From Corydoras sp. C115 (lineage: Eukaryota; Chordata; Actinopteri; Siluriformes; Callichthyidae): a DNA stretch of 64,000 nt. Position numbers and translations under genes: made by a program. The stretch lies in assembly GCA_019802505.1 (NCBI GenBank), contig JAFMOC010000084.1:1185501-1249500 (forward strand). Reading direction: 5' to 3'. Each line of letters begins with the position of its first letter. Position 1 is the first letter of the stretch. A model generated the notes under the pieces. It was not told the DNA's origin, did no database searches, and saw nothing but the letters and a program-made list of their open reading frames with translations. Shown here one piece after another: positions 13,401 to 26,306 of the stretch.

Positions 13401-16400
13401 CATAGCATTAACCAAACAAGCATTTGGTGAAGAATTTATTGTGTGTACAATGCCAGAATTGAAAGAGATCAGCAATGATCTCAACATGGGAACACTTTAA
13501 AGTACTTCATTTTACAAAGTGAAAGAAAACATTTTAAAATACAATAAGTACAAAGTACAACAAGAACATGTACAATGTAAAGAGGAGGGAACCAAGGACT
13601 AAACCCTGAAACACTCCTGTGTGCTCTTGGTCAGAATTCAAAACATTAACTGAGTTTTGCAATGACACAGTCAAAGTGTGGACCAACTAAAATTCTGCAG
13701 TGAAACTAAACATTATCAAATGCCCATAAACCTCATTAAATAGAAACAAATAAGGGTTATTGAACACTAATGATCAGCAACAACATAAATACACTTCTAA
13801 GCAAGCAGTTTTCTACTGTCTCTTTAAGTTCTGGCTATGTTTAGGACTTTAAGTTGTGTTCACTCAATATTGAGTCAATTCTCAGCTGTTTTTTCAGTTA
13901 GTTCATTCAATTATTTAATGGTGTTTCTGGAATAAAGTTTCCCTCCTCTGAATTTTTTATTTATTCATTTTTTTCCCGAACACATTTTTATTGATGACTC
14001 AACAGACAGCATAACAGCATACAAAACAGCATATAATTACAGTAGTTATAAAGAAAACATACATTTTTACCCAAAGCATAACATGTACCCACCTACACAA
14101 ACAAACGAACATGTCTATTTAACATACACATGTCCATATACAACATATACTGTACACATACACACATCTACACAACCTTATAATAAAAATAATAAAAGTA
14201 ATAGTAATGATAAAGCTAAAATAAACACAATTAAATAATAAGCAGAGGAGAATGAGAAAAAATAAGTAGATAAATAAAATAAATAAAAATAATAATAATA
14301 AAACACCAAATTAAAAATAAAATAAAAAATAAGTGTAAAAATAATAAAGAAAGAAAGAAAGAAAGAAAAAATAAAAGAAAAAAAGAGTTCACCTCAATCC
14401 TCCCCCACCCTTGCCACAACCAGATTGTTTAGATTTTTTAAATTATTGATAAAAGTTGCCATGTCTCAAAAAATTTGTCAGCTGAATTCCTCAGGCTAAA
14501 CCTAATTTTCTCCAGACTGAGAAAAAACATGACATCTTTTAGCCACAATGAATATGAAGGTGGGACTGCAGACTTCCAGCTCAGGAGAATTCTTCATCTG
14601 GCTAGTAATAAAGAAAACGCTATAGCCTTATGGAAACCAGCTGCACCTATATGAAGGCTCTTAGACTTACTAAAGATTGCCCACAGGGGATCAGGGTCCA
14701 ATTTATAGTTGAATGCTCTAGAAATAGTGATGAATATATCTGTCCAAAACTTGTCAATCTTATGACATGACCAGAACATATGCACTAATTCAGCCGGATC
14801 GCAACCACAACGGGGGCAAGCAGCATCTGTATTTGAAAAGATTTTAGCCAATCTAGCTTTCGTGTAGTATGCCCTATTAACCAACAGGCCAAGTCTGGCA
14901 CAAGACGCAGTGGAGTTGACCCTTGCCAGAGCCTTTGATCACCAATCATCATCCAACTCCTCCCCCAGGTCCGCCTCCCACCTTGCCTTGAGTGTCGAAT
15001 CTGTCTCACTGCGGAGATTTGGAACACCTTTATATATTTTAGCTATCAAACCTTTTGTATCTGGTTCTAAACTGCACAAGTCCTCCCAGGGAGCAGCTTC
15101 AGGTTCACAGGGAAAAGAAGGGAAGAGAGATTGGGCGCAGTGATGAACTTGTAGATACCAGGAGAAGTTTGTTGGTAAAAGATTAATTTTGACTTTTAAG
15201 TTTTGAAAGCTTGAAAATATGTTGTCAATAGTATATGTATATGTATAAGTCACAAAAGCTAAAAATCCAGTTGTTTGTCCATTGTAATTAGGTGGCGTCA
15301 GTCAGGGAATGCTTAAACAAATGATTGTGAAAAATAGAGATCAGAGATGAAGCATCCTGAGATTGAGTCTTCTAAGTTGGGCCCAAACTCTGAAGGTTGA
15401 TATAACCACAGGATTAGATGAGTGTTGTTCTGGGGACAAAGGAAGATTTGAATAGACCTGTGCAGATAAAGAGGTATAGCTGCAGGACATGGATTCCACT
15501 CTACACCAATCAGTGTCTGGGAAGTGAATCCAAAATTTTATTTTCTGTATATTTGCCGCCAAATAATAATAGAATATGTTGGGGAGTGCCAAACCACCAT
15601 TCTTTCTTGGTTTCTACAGAGTAGCACTTCCTATCCGAGGGACCTTTCCTGACCAAATTAAACTTGTGATAGAAACAAAAAAAAAATTTTGGTAAAATGT
15701 GGGAGACAATCCATATCAGCGTTCATTTCAGCAAACAAAGGGGGAAATTAGCCTGTCTTATGGAGGACATTCATTCATTATCTTCCGCTTTATCCTCTAT
15801 TAGGGTCGCGCGCGGGGGGGGGGGGGGGGGGGGGGGTTCTCCATGCCCATTCAGGGGAGAACGTTCCGGGCGCTGGGCAGATACACCCAGGTCAGGGCGC
15901 CAATCTATCGCTGGGCACACACTCACACACACAGACACGCACACAAACACACTCTACATGGGGCAATTTGGAGAACTCAATTGACTTGATCCATGTTTTT
16001 AGACTGTGGGAGGAAACCGGAGAACCCGGAGGAAACCCACGTGGACACGGGGAGAACATGGAAACTCCACCCAGATGGGGATTCGAGCCGGGAATCCCTA
16101 TTGCTGAGAGGTGAACGTGCTAACCACTAAGCCACCGTGCCGCCTGATGGAGGACATATTCCGCTTAATTTTTACACCCAAATACCTAAAACCCTCTGGA
16201 GAAATCCAAAAAGGGATAGTGCCCTGGTTAAGATTCAGTGCCGCCTGATTAACAGGAAAACACTCACTTTTATCCCGAAAATGAACCAAATTCCTTTAAT
16301 ATGGATTCAGCCACTGGGATAGTTTCCAGGGGGTCCCTAAGATATAGCAGTAGATCATCTGCATAAAGGGAGACATTGCTGTCTATCCCACTAAGCAGAA

Positions 16401-19400
16401 TACTTTTAATAGATGTAGAGGAACGAAGGGAAATTGACAAGGGTTCCAGTGCCAGAGCAAAGATCAATGGAGATAGAGGGCATCCCTGACGAGTCCCCCA
16501 AAATATGGGAAAAGATGGAGAACAGACCATATGGAGAACTTGCCTGTGGTAGGGAGTATATTAATTTAATCCAGGAGAATATTTTATCACCAAAGTAAAA
16601 TTTACTTAAAGCAAAAAACAAGTAGTTTCACTCGATCCGGTCGAAGGTTTTTTTCAGCGTCCACGGCAACAACTACCTCTGGAACCTGGGTGGTACTACG
16701 GGTAAAAATAACATTTAAAAGCTTACGAATATTAAAAAACAATATAACCTGTTTGATCTTCTTGAAATAATTGAAGGTAGAATATTTTCGATACGTTTGG
16801 CTAGAATTTTAGCTAAACTTTTATGCTCACAACATAACAGGCTAATTGGTCTATATGAGTTACATGAAGTGGGGTCTTTGTCTTTCTTCAACAAAAGTGT
16901 TATGGTGGCTTGGCAAATTGTAGGAGGTAATCTACCACATAGAATGGATTCATTAAACATGTCCAGTAGCAAAGGGGAAGTTCAACACAAAATTTCTTAT
17001 AAAATTCGATACCATAGCCATCTGGACCAGGAGACTTACCACACCCCATCAACCCAATAGCCTTAATTATTTCCTGCAAAGAAATTGGTTGGTCAAGTTC
17101 ACCTGTTTTTGCCAAATCTAAGGATGGGATCTCCAAATTATTAATAAATGAGCACATTCCATTTGTGTCGTCAGAGCCCTCAGAGGTATTCAGAGAGGCA
17201 TAATACGTTTCAAAAACTTTGTTAATCACTCTGGCATTAGTAACCAGCTTGCCTGTATTGTCCCTAACCTGGTGAATCAGCCTAGATGCCGCCTGTCTAT
17301 GAATTTGGTGTGCCAGCAAGACGGCTATTCTTGTCCCCATATTTGTAAAAATACCCTCAAGACTGCCGAATAAGGGCCTCTGCTTTTTTAGTGGACAGCA
17401 AGTTATATTCAGACTGGAGTTCCAGTCAGTGTTTATAAAGTGCTGATGATGGTTTTGAAACCATTTGCCCATCCAAAGTCGAAATAGATACAGACAGGTC
17501 CTCCATATTTTTCAGTCTGGTCTTTTTCTCAAATGCAGAATACGAGATAATTTCCCCCCTTAAAACTGCCTTCAGAGATTTTACATAAAATGGAATTAGA
17601 TATTAAAGTTGCCCTATTATTTGTTAGAAAGAAATCTATAGAATTAGAGATTTTAGTGCAAAATTCATCACTCAATAGGAGCTGTGTATTAAAACGCCAA
17701 GGAGTTCTTCCCCTCTCAAATGACTTAAATTCAAGGACCATTTGTATAGGCCCATAGTCAGATATGACAATAGGTAAATATTCAATGCCTTTAACTGAGT
17801 CCAATAGCAGCTGATCTATAAAAAAGTAATCGATGCGCGGGAAGGTATGGATAGGAAAAAAAGGAGAACGATTTGTTTGAGGGGTACCTCCATAGATCAA
17901 CACATCCATTTTCTTCCATGAACCAAGACAGGGTCTGAGCCAACATAGAATGAGGAATGCCTCTAGCCCCAGATCTATCCAATGAGGGATTTATCACGCA
18001 ATTAATATCAGCCCCAAAAATAAGTCTATGGGTGTTCAAATAACTTCTCCCCGACTGCTTCGGAGGACGAATTCCTTATGCTGGAAGTTGTGGAACAGGA
18101 TGATGAACGCTCTGGACTTCGGAACCTTGTACCGCGCGACCCAATCTATGCGCTCTGTCCAGAACGGGATGAAGTTGGAATTTTTCGGATCCAAATACCT
18201 CGAAAAAGAGTTCAGTCATGAAAATCACGGGATTATCTCCCTCCAGCTTCTCAGGTATTCCTATTATCCAAAGGTTAGACCTCCTGGCACGATTTTCAAA
18301 ATCGTCCAATTTGTCCGCAAGTTTGGTATTGCGAGCTCAGCGAGACTCTCCAGTGTGATTATTCTGTCACTGTGGTCAGAAGTGGCTTCCTCCAGAAATT
18401 TAATTGCAACTGCATGTGAGTCCAGTCTCTGTTCGATGGACTGTAATGAGGCCTGGATCGCATTTTAACGTAGGTAAAAAACAAGGTGGGGGAGCGGACT
18501 CGTCCGTGATAAGTTCCACCTCAGGTGTGTTTATTGGACGGGAGCTCTCCTGACCCCCCAAAGGGGAACCCTCAAGCTCCATGCCCAACTAATTACCTGG
18601 CGTGGTCGCCTTAGTCGAGAACATTCGGTCAATGGCGGGATTGCGCGTACCTGAGGTAGTCATCGCAGTTGATTTATCTCTCAAATTGCGAGACATTGCG
18701 TATTCGGGAAAATCGCAGAATCACGTATCTTCCACTTGGTAGCAATAAAAGTTATAAGCAAGGGCTTAATTATAGGTAATTATAAAGCTTTGGTAACCGG
18801 ATTTGGTAAGAACACAGACATTCACGTGCATCATGCAAGCCACTCATTGGCACAATTGCGTGATTAAAATTCTCAAATTTTCACGAGTTAGCTCTAACCC
18901 CTTGACCTCAGCTGAGAGCGTGGCGATTACAAACATTTTTACTACGTTGGATCTTCGTAATGCATACAATTTAGTGCGTATAATTTGCGCTCTCACCATC
19001 ATCATGTGCGTGCGGTCCTCACACGTCTCCTGGAGAACCAGCTTTATGTGAAATCCAAGACGTGTCTTTTTCACTTTGGTTTTTGTGCCCTTTTTGGCCT
19101 CACATTTCCCGATTGTGACACCACCACTATTGCCACCACCTTGGCATCCTGTATCCTGCTTGCACGAGTTCCAGTGGAGTATAGCAGATTTGTCAGGGTG
19201 TTTGGTACCTCCTCTGTAAGCTCGTTACCTCTCCATTGCCCTTGCGCAACAGGGAGATCAAGCTTCCACGAGTTAGACCTAACCCCTTAACCTCACCTGA
19301 GAGCGTGGCTATGTGCTATTACATCACAGAGTCTCTAGAGGGACTCATACTGCATTTTCCTCCAGGGATTAATCTGCGATTTCCCTCCAATGATTAATAA

Positions 19401-22400
19401 AGTATTCTAATTCTCATTCGCCCGTCTATGTCATCTGTAGCTTCGGGGGTTTATTTCGCCCCAAGAATGATTCCAGTTTACACCCTTGTATCGATTATCA
19501 TGCAAGGTGACTCGTAAATTCGCCTACGCCTTGTCTTAGGGAGGCAACCATATTTACTAAATTGGATCTTTATATCGCATACAATTTTTGTTGACATTAT
19601 GAATATTTGGTGATGTCCTTTGGTTTGTGTAATGCCCCTGTAGTCTTCCAATCTTTTATCAACAACATGATTTTCTGGAGTCATTCGTACTAGTTTATAT
19701 CGATAATATCCTCATTTACTCATCAGATTTGCCCTCTCACCACCATCATATGGTCACTACCTCACACTTCTCCTATAGAACCAGCTTTATGTGAACCCCG
19801 AGAGGTGTCTGTTTCACCGTAGATCTGTGCCCTTTTTGGGCTATTTAATTTCGGCATTTAGCATTCTAATAGGTCCTGGTAAGGTTAAGGCTATTCTCGA
19901 CTGGCCACCACCCACCTCATGTTTGGGACCTGCAGAGATTTCTGGGTTTCATTCATTTTTATCGGTGTTTCATCAACTCTTAGTACTGTTGCTTTTCCCC
20001 TAGTATTGCTTCACTTCGGCACCCATTCTGGGCCTGCTGATCCCAATAAGCAGTTTATTGTGGAAGTTGATGACTCCTCCCATGGCTTGGGGGCAGAATC
20101 AGCTTAGAGGCTTGGCACACCTGCTCGCCTGCGGCCGATCGCATTCCTCTCACACAAACTGACACCTGCTGAGTGGAATTATTTTATTGAAGAATAGCTA
20201 TTAGCCATAAAAGCGGCCTTGGAGAAGTGGGGACTATGGTTAATTGGGGCGAAAGTGCCATTCATTGTATTGACCGACCATAAGAACTTGGATTATCTGA
20301 AGGGGCAAAGTGTCTTAATGTCAGGCTCGTTGGTCTCTATTTTTAAACAGTTTCCAATTCTCTATCACTTATAAACCCGGAAGGTCTAACAGGGCCGACG
20401 CTTTATCGTGCATGCATGCAGATCTAAAACCGAATTAGATGAACCTATCCTCCCTCCACACTGCTTCATTAATGTAATTCAGTGGAATTTGGATCAGGAA
20501 GATCAAACAGGCCTACACCCAGCTTCCGGTGCCTGCAGTTTGCCCTACTAATCTGATTTACGTTCTGCCCGCATTTCATTCTCATCTTATCAGCTGGATG
20601 CATACTTCACTATGCTCTGGACATCTGGTGGTCGCACGCACCCTCTTTCTGCTTCGGCGTAACTACTTGTGGGAAAATCTGAGCACAGACATTGACCGTT
20701 TCGTGTCATCCTGTTCCGTTTATGCTGCATGAAAGACTGCCAAGTTGCTACCAGCAGGCAAGCTGCTCCCCCTTCCAATGCCTACCTGGCTCTGGTCACA
20801 TATCGCCATTGATTTTGTGGTGGACCTGCCCAGGTGTGAGGGATGCACTACCATAGAAAGTATTTTAGATTTAGATTTTCCGGGGGCCATTTGCTTTTCA
20901 CAGCTCCCGTGTACCAACCTGGGGACTCAGGTGTGGCTCAGTTCGCGCAATGTCCGCTGCCATACGGGGACCCGTGAGCCCTTGCCGCTGTATTTCAGCC
21001 CGTTTAAGGTGTTGGAGAGGAACATTGAGGTTACCTTTCATCTTAGGCTGCCACCTGATCTGCGATGCCACCCAGTGTTCCACGTTAACCTTCTCAAACC
21101 ATTCATCCTGGGGCCGTTAGACACCATTTAGGGTCACACACTCACTCACACAAACACACTCTATATGGGGTAATTAGGAGAATTCAATTGACCTTGATCA
21201 TGTTTTTGGACTGTGGGAGAAAACTGGAGAACCCGGAGGAAACCCAAGCTGACATGGGGAGAACATGGAAATTCGAACCGGGAATCCCTAGTGCTGAGAG
21301 GCGAACGTGCTAACCACTGAGCCACCATGCCGCCCGGTTCATATATATATAATTTATTTATAATACTTTTTATAGCTTAATTATACTAATTTTAGGATTA
21401 GTGTTTGATGTACTTATAAGAATGAAATTTCATATCCGCTAAAAATTTGTTATGTGTTAAGTAAGACTGTTGTAGGGTTAATTGTCAGGAATTTTATAAA
21501 TGTTACTAAACATGAATAATGAGTGTGCACCCTTTAAAACAAGGAACATCAGAAGCCACGGGGGAAGAGACTGACCACGAGCTGGTGGGACAGTGGACAC
21601 AACACACATGCGAATAATACTGTAAAAGCTGAGTGTTTTGTACATTTTTTGAATGTACGTGTGTTATGTCAACAATAAAGCCTGTTCGTTTGTGTCAAAT
21701 CCTGTCTCCAGTCCTTATTCCTTCCACCCCCTATTACAGTGTATTAAAGGTTATGACTTGTATACAGCAGTTTGTGTACATTGTTTTTATGCTAATCTTA
21801 CAGCAATATATTTTTAGTTCTATAAAGTTTAGTTCTAAAAAGAATGTGTATATTTATTACTGTTTGTATAATGTTTTATAGGATATCGAGGGATGCCAGG
21901 TCCTCCAGGATGCCCAGCGCCAGGCCTTAAAGGTGATAAGGGTGACACAGGAGATCAGGGACAGGCAGGACAGTGTGGTTATCAAGGAGATTATGGTCCT
22001 AAAGGATTTAGGGTAATATATTTTTGTTTTTTTGTGTCACAATTACTGCTGAATTTATTTGTAGTCTACCAGATCTCATTTTCCTAAATCTGCTTACCAT
22101 ACACAAATAGGGCATGGTTAATAGAAGAAGAGAAAATGGGTTCCTATCATTTTATGTCCTTGGCCTGTGGACCACCTGTCATTTAAAAAGTCAACACCAA
22201 GTATCTTTATATAATGATAATGGTGTAGTGGTGTAATTTTTGTAGTGTGCAATATTTATTTCATGTCAAACATAAACTAAAGTCATAAAAAAGTCATGTA
22301 CGAAAATGAACAATAAAAATAATAACAATTAAATAACAATTAAATTCATGGTGATGGCAGCATTATGTTATGGGATTTCAGTCAAGCAGTATTTGCCAGT

Positions 22401-25400
22401 TAGGATTGAAAAGAAAATTAAGTTGTCACGCTCGTCTACCGTGGGTTAAACGCGGCTGCGCAAACACCACGCAGATCCGCAGTGCTCTAACGCACAGAAG
22501 GGAGCCAGGCGCGCAGGTGGCAGGAACAAAAACTTTATTAGGGTGTCCAAACACCACATAGCACGGCATACAGAGACGAGGAGACAAGAATAAACCTAAG
22601 ACGCACACAGACGACGAGGAACACCGGAACTAAATACACGCACCACGTGCACCCACAGACCAATCCCAACGAGACGCTAATTAACTAAAGTGACCCGGAC
22701 TAAACAGCTAATTAACATCTACACAAAGACACAAACACAGAACCCAAAAACAAAAGCACAGGACGACAGAAAAACAGGTGCCCTAGGCACCCGTTACACT
22801 ACCCCCGCCCTTACGGTCGCGTAACGAGAGGACGCAACCAAGACAACCCCCAAAAAAAAACAGTCCTGAGGGGGTGGGAGGGGTCGTCCGCCCCTCCTGA
22901 GTCGGGCTAGATAGGCGCCCTCCGGGGGAGGCGTGTGACACGTCCATAGGTTCTGTGTCGGGGTGGATGCCCTCTGCGGGCGCGGTGTGGAAAGCGCCAT
23001 CTGCGGACGTGGAGCTGCAGACGCCCTCCGGCTGCGAGGTCAGGTGGACGGCCGCGGCGGATCAAGACTGGGCGGCGTGACGCCCCTGGGTCTCGGGATG
23101 GGCGGTGTGACGCCCTTGGGCCTCGGGATGGGCGGTGTGACGGCCCTGGGCCTCGGGATGGGCTCGCGCGCTGGCAGGACCTCGGCGGGCACGCATGCTG
23201 GCTGGACCTCGGCGGGCACGCACGCTGGGCGGACCTCGGTGGGCACGCACGCTGGGCGGACCTCGGCGGGCCCGCACGCTGGGCGGACCTCGGTGGGCTC
23301 GCGCGCTGGCAGGACCTCGGCGGGCACGCACGCTGGCTGGACCTCGGCGGGCACACACGCTTGGCGGACCTCGGCGGGCACGTACGCTGGGCGGACCTCG
23401 GCGGGCACGTACGCTTGGCGGACCTCGGCGGGCACGTACGCTGGGCGGACCTCGGCGGGCACGCACGCTGGGCGGACCTCGGCGGGCACGCACGCTGGGC
23501 GGAACTCGGCGGGCACGCACGCTGGGCGGACTTCGGCGGGCACGCACGCTGGGTGGACCTCGGTGGGCTCGCGCGCTGGCAGGACCTCGGTGGGCACGCA
23601 CGCTGGCTGGACCTCGGCGGGCACGCACGATGGGCGGACCTCGGCGGGCACGCACGCTGGGCGGCCCTCGGCGGGCACGTACGCTGGGCGGACCTCGGCG
23701 GGCACGCGCGCTGGGCGGACCTCGGCGGGCACGCACGCTGGGCGGACCTCGGCAGGCACGTACGCTGGGCGGACCTCGGCGGGCACGCACGCTGGGCGGA
23801 ACTCGGCGGGCACGCACGCTGGGCGGACCTCGGCGGGCACGCGTGCTGGGCGGACCTCGGTGGGCTCGCGCGCTGGCAGGACCTCGGTGGGGCACGCTGG
23901 CTGGACCTCGGCGGGCACGCACGATGGGCGGACCTCGGCGGGCACGTACGCTGGGCGGACCTCGGCCGGCACGCACGCTGGGCGGACCTCGGCGGGCACG
24001 CGTGCTGGGCGGACCTCGGTGGGCTCGCGCGCTGGCAGGACCTCGGTGGGCACGCACGCTGGCTGGACCTCGGCGGGCACGCACGCTGGCTGGACCTCGG
24101 CGGGCACGCACGATGGGCGGACCTCGGCGGGCACGCACGCTGGGCGGACCTCGGCCGGCACGCACGCTGGGCGGACCTCGGCGGGCACGCACGCTGGGCG
24201 GACCTCGGCGGGCACGCACGCTGGGCGGACCTCGGTGGGCTCGCGCGCTGGCAGGACCTCGGTGGGCACGCACGCTGGCTGGACCTCGGCGGGCACGCAC
24301 GATGGGCGGACCTCGGCGGGCACGACGCTGGGCGGACCTCGGCCGGCACGCACGCTGGGCGGACCTCGGCGGGCACGCGTGCTGGGCGGACCTCGGTGGG
24401 CTCGCGCGCTGGCAGGACCTCGGTGGGCACGCACGCTGGCTGGACCTCGGCGGGCACACACGATGGGCGGACCTCGGCGGGCACGCACGCTGGGCGGACC
24501 TCGGCCGGCACGCACGCTGGGCGGACCTCGGCGGGCACGCACGCTGGGCGGACCTCGGCGGGCACGCACGCTGGGCGGACCTCGGCTGGCACCTCGGGCT
24601 CTCCATCCTGCACACAGAAAACATAAACCCCCGCCGCAACGCCCAAACACATAGATACAAACATATCGGACATAGGGACGACAGACTGGTCACACGACAC
24701 ATACGAGGAAGGGGGACACAACACACTCGCTGCGGCTTCACTCCACGCCGTCGCCGCGCTCCGCGTCTGGATCTCGCCACCGGGGGTTTTACAAACCGGA
24801 CTGGACCCTCTGTCCAGAACTCCTCAGAGTTGCGGAGGGTGCGTACGGGCAGAATGTGTCCATACAGGTATGATTCGCCGTCATCATCGGACACCTCAAT
24901 CAGATCAAGGCCATCCTCCGCACAGAGCGCCTCATACCCCACCCTCCACAACCATTCCTCATCGGAGTTGCTACACTCCGCCACGCTGTTTGAGCCGCTC
25001 CCCCGGCTCCAGGACGGCGGGCTCCGCATAACGGCGCACTCGCGGAGAAGGCAGAGCGCGCCGCGAGTACGAGGCTATACGGCCCCCCCAAAGAAAGATT
25101 TAAAAAACGCCTACCTGGGCACTGGACTCCCAAAACGATGTGGTGCGTCTTATTGTCACGCTCGTCTACCGTGGGTTAAACGCGGCTGCGCAAACACCAT
25201 GCAGATCCGCAGCGCTCTAACGCGCAGAAGGGAGCCAGGCACGCAGGTGGCAGGAACAAAAACTTTATTAGGGTGTCCAAACACCACATAGCACGGCATA
25301 CAGAGACGAGGAGACAAGAATAAACCTAAGATGCACACAGACGATGAGGAACACCGGAACTAAATACACGCACCACGTGCACCCACAGACCAATCCCAAC

Positions 25401-26275
25401 GAGACGCTAATTAACTAAAGTGACCCGGACTAAACAGCTAATTAACATCTACACAAAGACCCAAACTCAGAACCCAAAAACAAAAGCACAGGACGACAGA
25501 AAAACAGGTGCCCTAGGCACCCGTTACATAAGTCTACCAAGTTCAGCCAATTTTTTATAGGAAATATGCAGCCCGGTGCAGTGGCTGGCAAAAAAAATAA
25601 TGAAATTTAATCATCTATGTCAAAAAGTAATTGTTTACAGGTACTGTAAATACTACTACTTATTACCTATTACTTATTAATAAGTTGTTTCAATAATTTG
25701 TGAACATTTTTACAGGGTTTTCCAGGAAAAATAGGTAAGCCTGGAAACAAAGGTGAATTGGGGACACAGGGAGAGCTAGGACCATGTGGTGAGTAGCTTA
25801 CAAAAGAAGTAAATTCGGTTTCAAAGTTGTTTTGTACAAAATAAAAAGTTGGCTTTTGCATAAGTAATTATACTATTCTATTCAAAGGCAGGTGGCACGG
25901 TGGCTTAGTGGTTAGCACGTTCGCCTCTCAGCACTAGGGATTCCTGGTTCGAATCCCCATCTGGGTGGAGTTTCCATGTTCTCCCCGTGTCTGCGTGGGT
26001 TTCCTCCGGGTTCTCCGGTTTCCTCCCACAGTCCAAAAACATGGATCAAGTCAATTGAGTTCTCCAAATTGCCCCATATAGAGTGTGTATGTGTGCGTGT
26101 CTGTGTGAGTGAGTGTCTGCCCAGCGAGAGATTGGCGCCCTGTCCTGGGTGTATCTGCCCAGCGCCCGAAACTTTCTCCCCTGGATGGGCATGGGGAACC
26201 CCACCGCGACACTAATAGAGGATAAAGCGGAAGATAATGAATGAATGAATATTCAAAGGCATATTTTATATAAAT

Positions 26276-26306
<31 letters not shown>

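Larger units (their letters stand above)
22424..25528 (-). mobile_element. short LTR retroelement carrying a 27-bp coding minisatellite
   Basis: 3105 bp with 375-bp LTRs (22424-22798 and 25154-25528), ends TGTCACG...CCGTTACA, and the 5-bp duplication TAAGT (22419-22423 and 25529-25533). The LTRs differ at about eight sites by eye (about 2%). On the - strand the LTR has AATAAAG, and a purine tract (AAGGGCGGGGGTAG) precedes the 3' LTR, so it is transcribed right to left. There is no gag, RT or integrase. The - strand interior has a 39-nt leader ending in CCCAG|GTAGG (25115/25114), an open frame from ATG 25029, an acceptor TGTGTGCAG ending at 24608, and then the minisatellite (23170-24590). A related, older element lies at 34518-35843. 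It must depend on proteins of another LTR element to move. Confidence 0.85.

Noticed and set aside
13164..13487. 107-codon minus-strand open frame
   Set aside because: No match to a known family is recognised and no splice or promoter context supports it.
23170..24590. Regular repeats that could suggest a CRISPR array
   Set aside because: The units are contiguous with no unique spacers, and the sequence is eukaryotic.
22907..25291. Very long open frames (420-700 codons) on both strands
   Set aside because: They arise from a 27-bp tandem unit with no stop in any frame. Only the - strand is the sense strand of the element, and only the unique part at 24760-25029 has support from conservation.
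25891..25965. tRNA-like A and B boxes
   Set aside because: Part of a dispersed SINE with target duplications. The cloverleaf and a proper 3' end are not kept.
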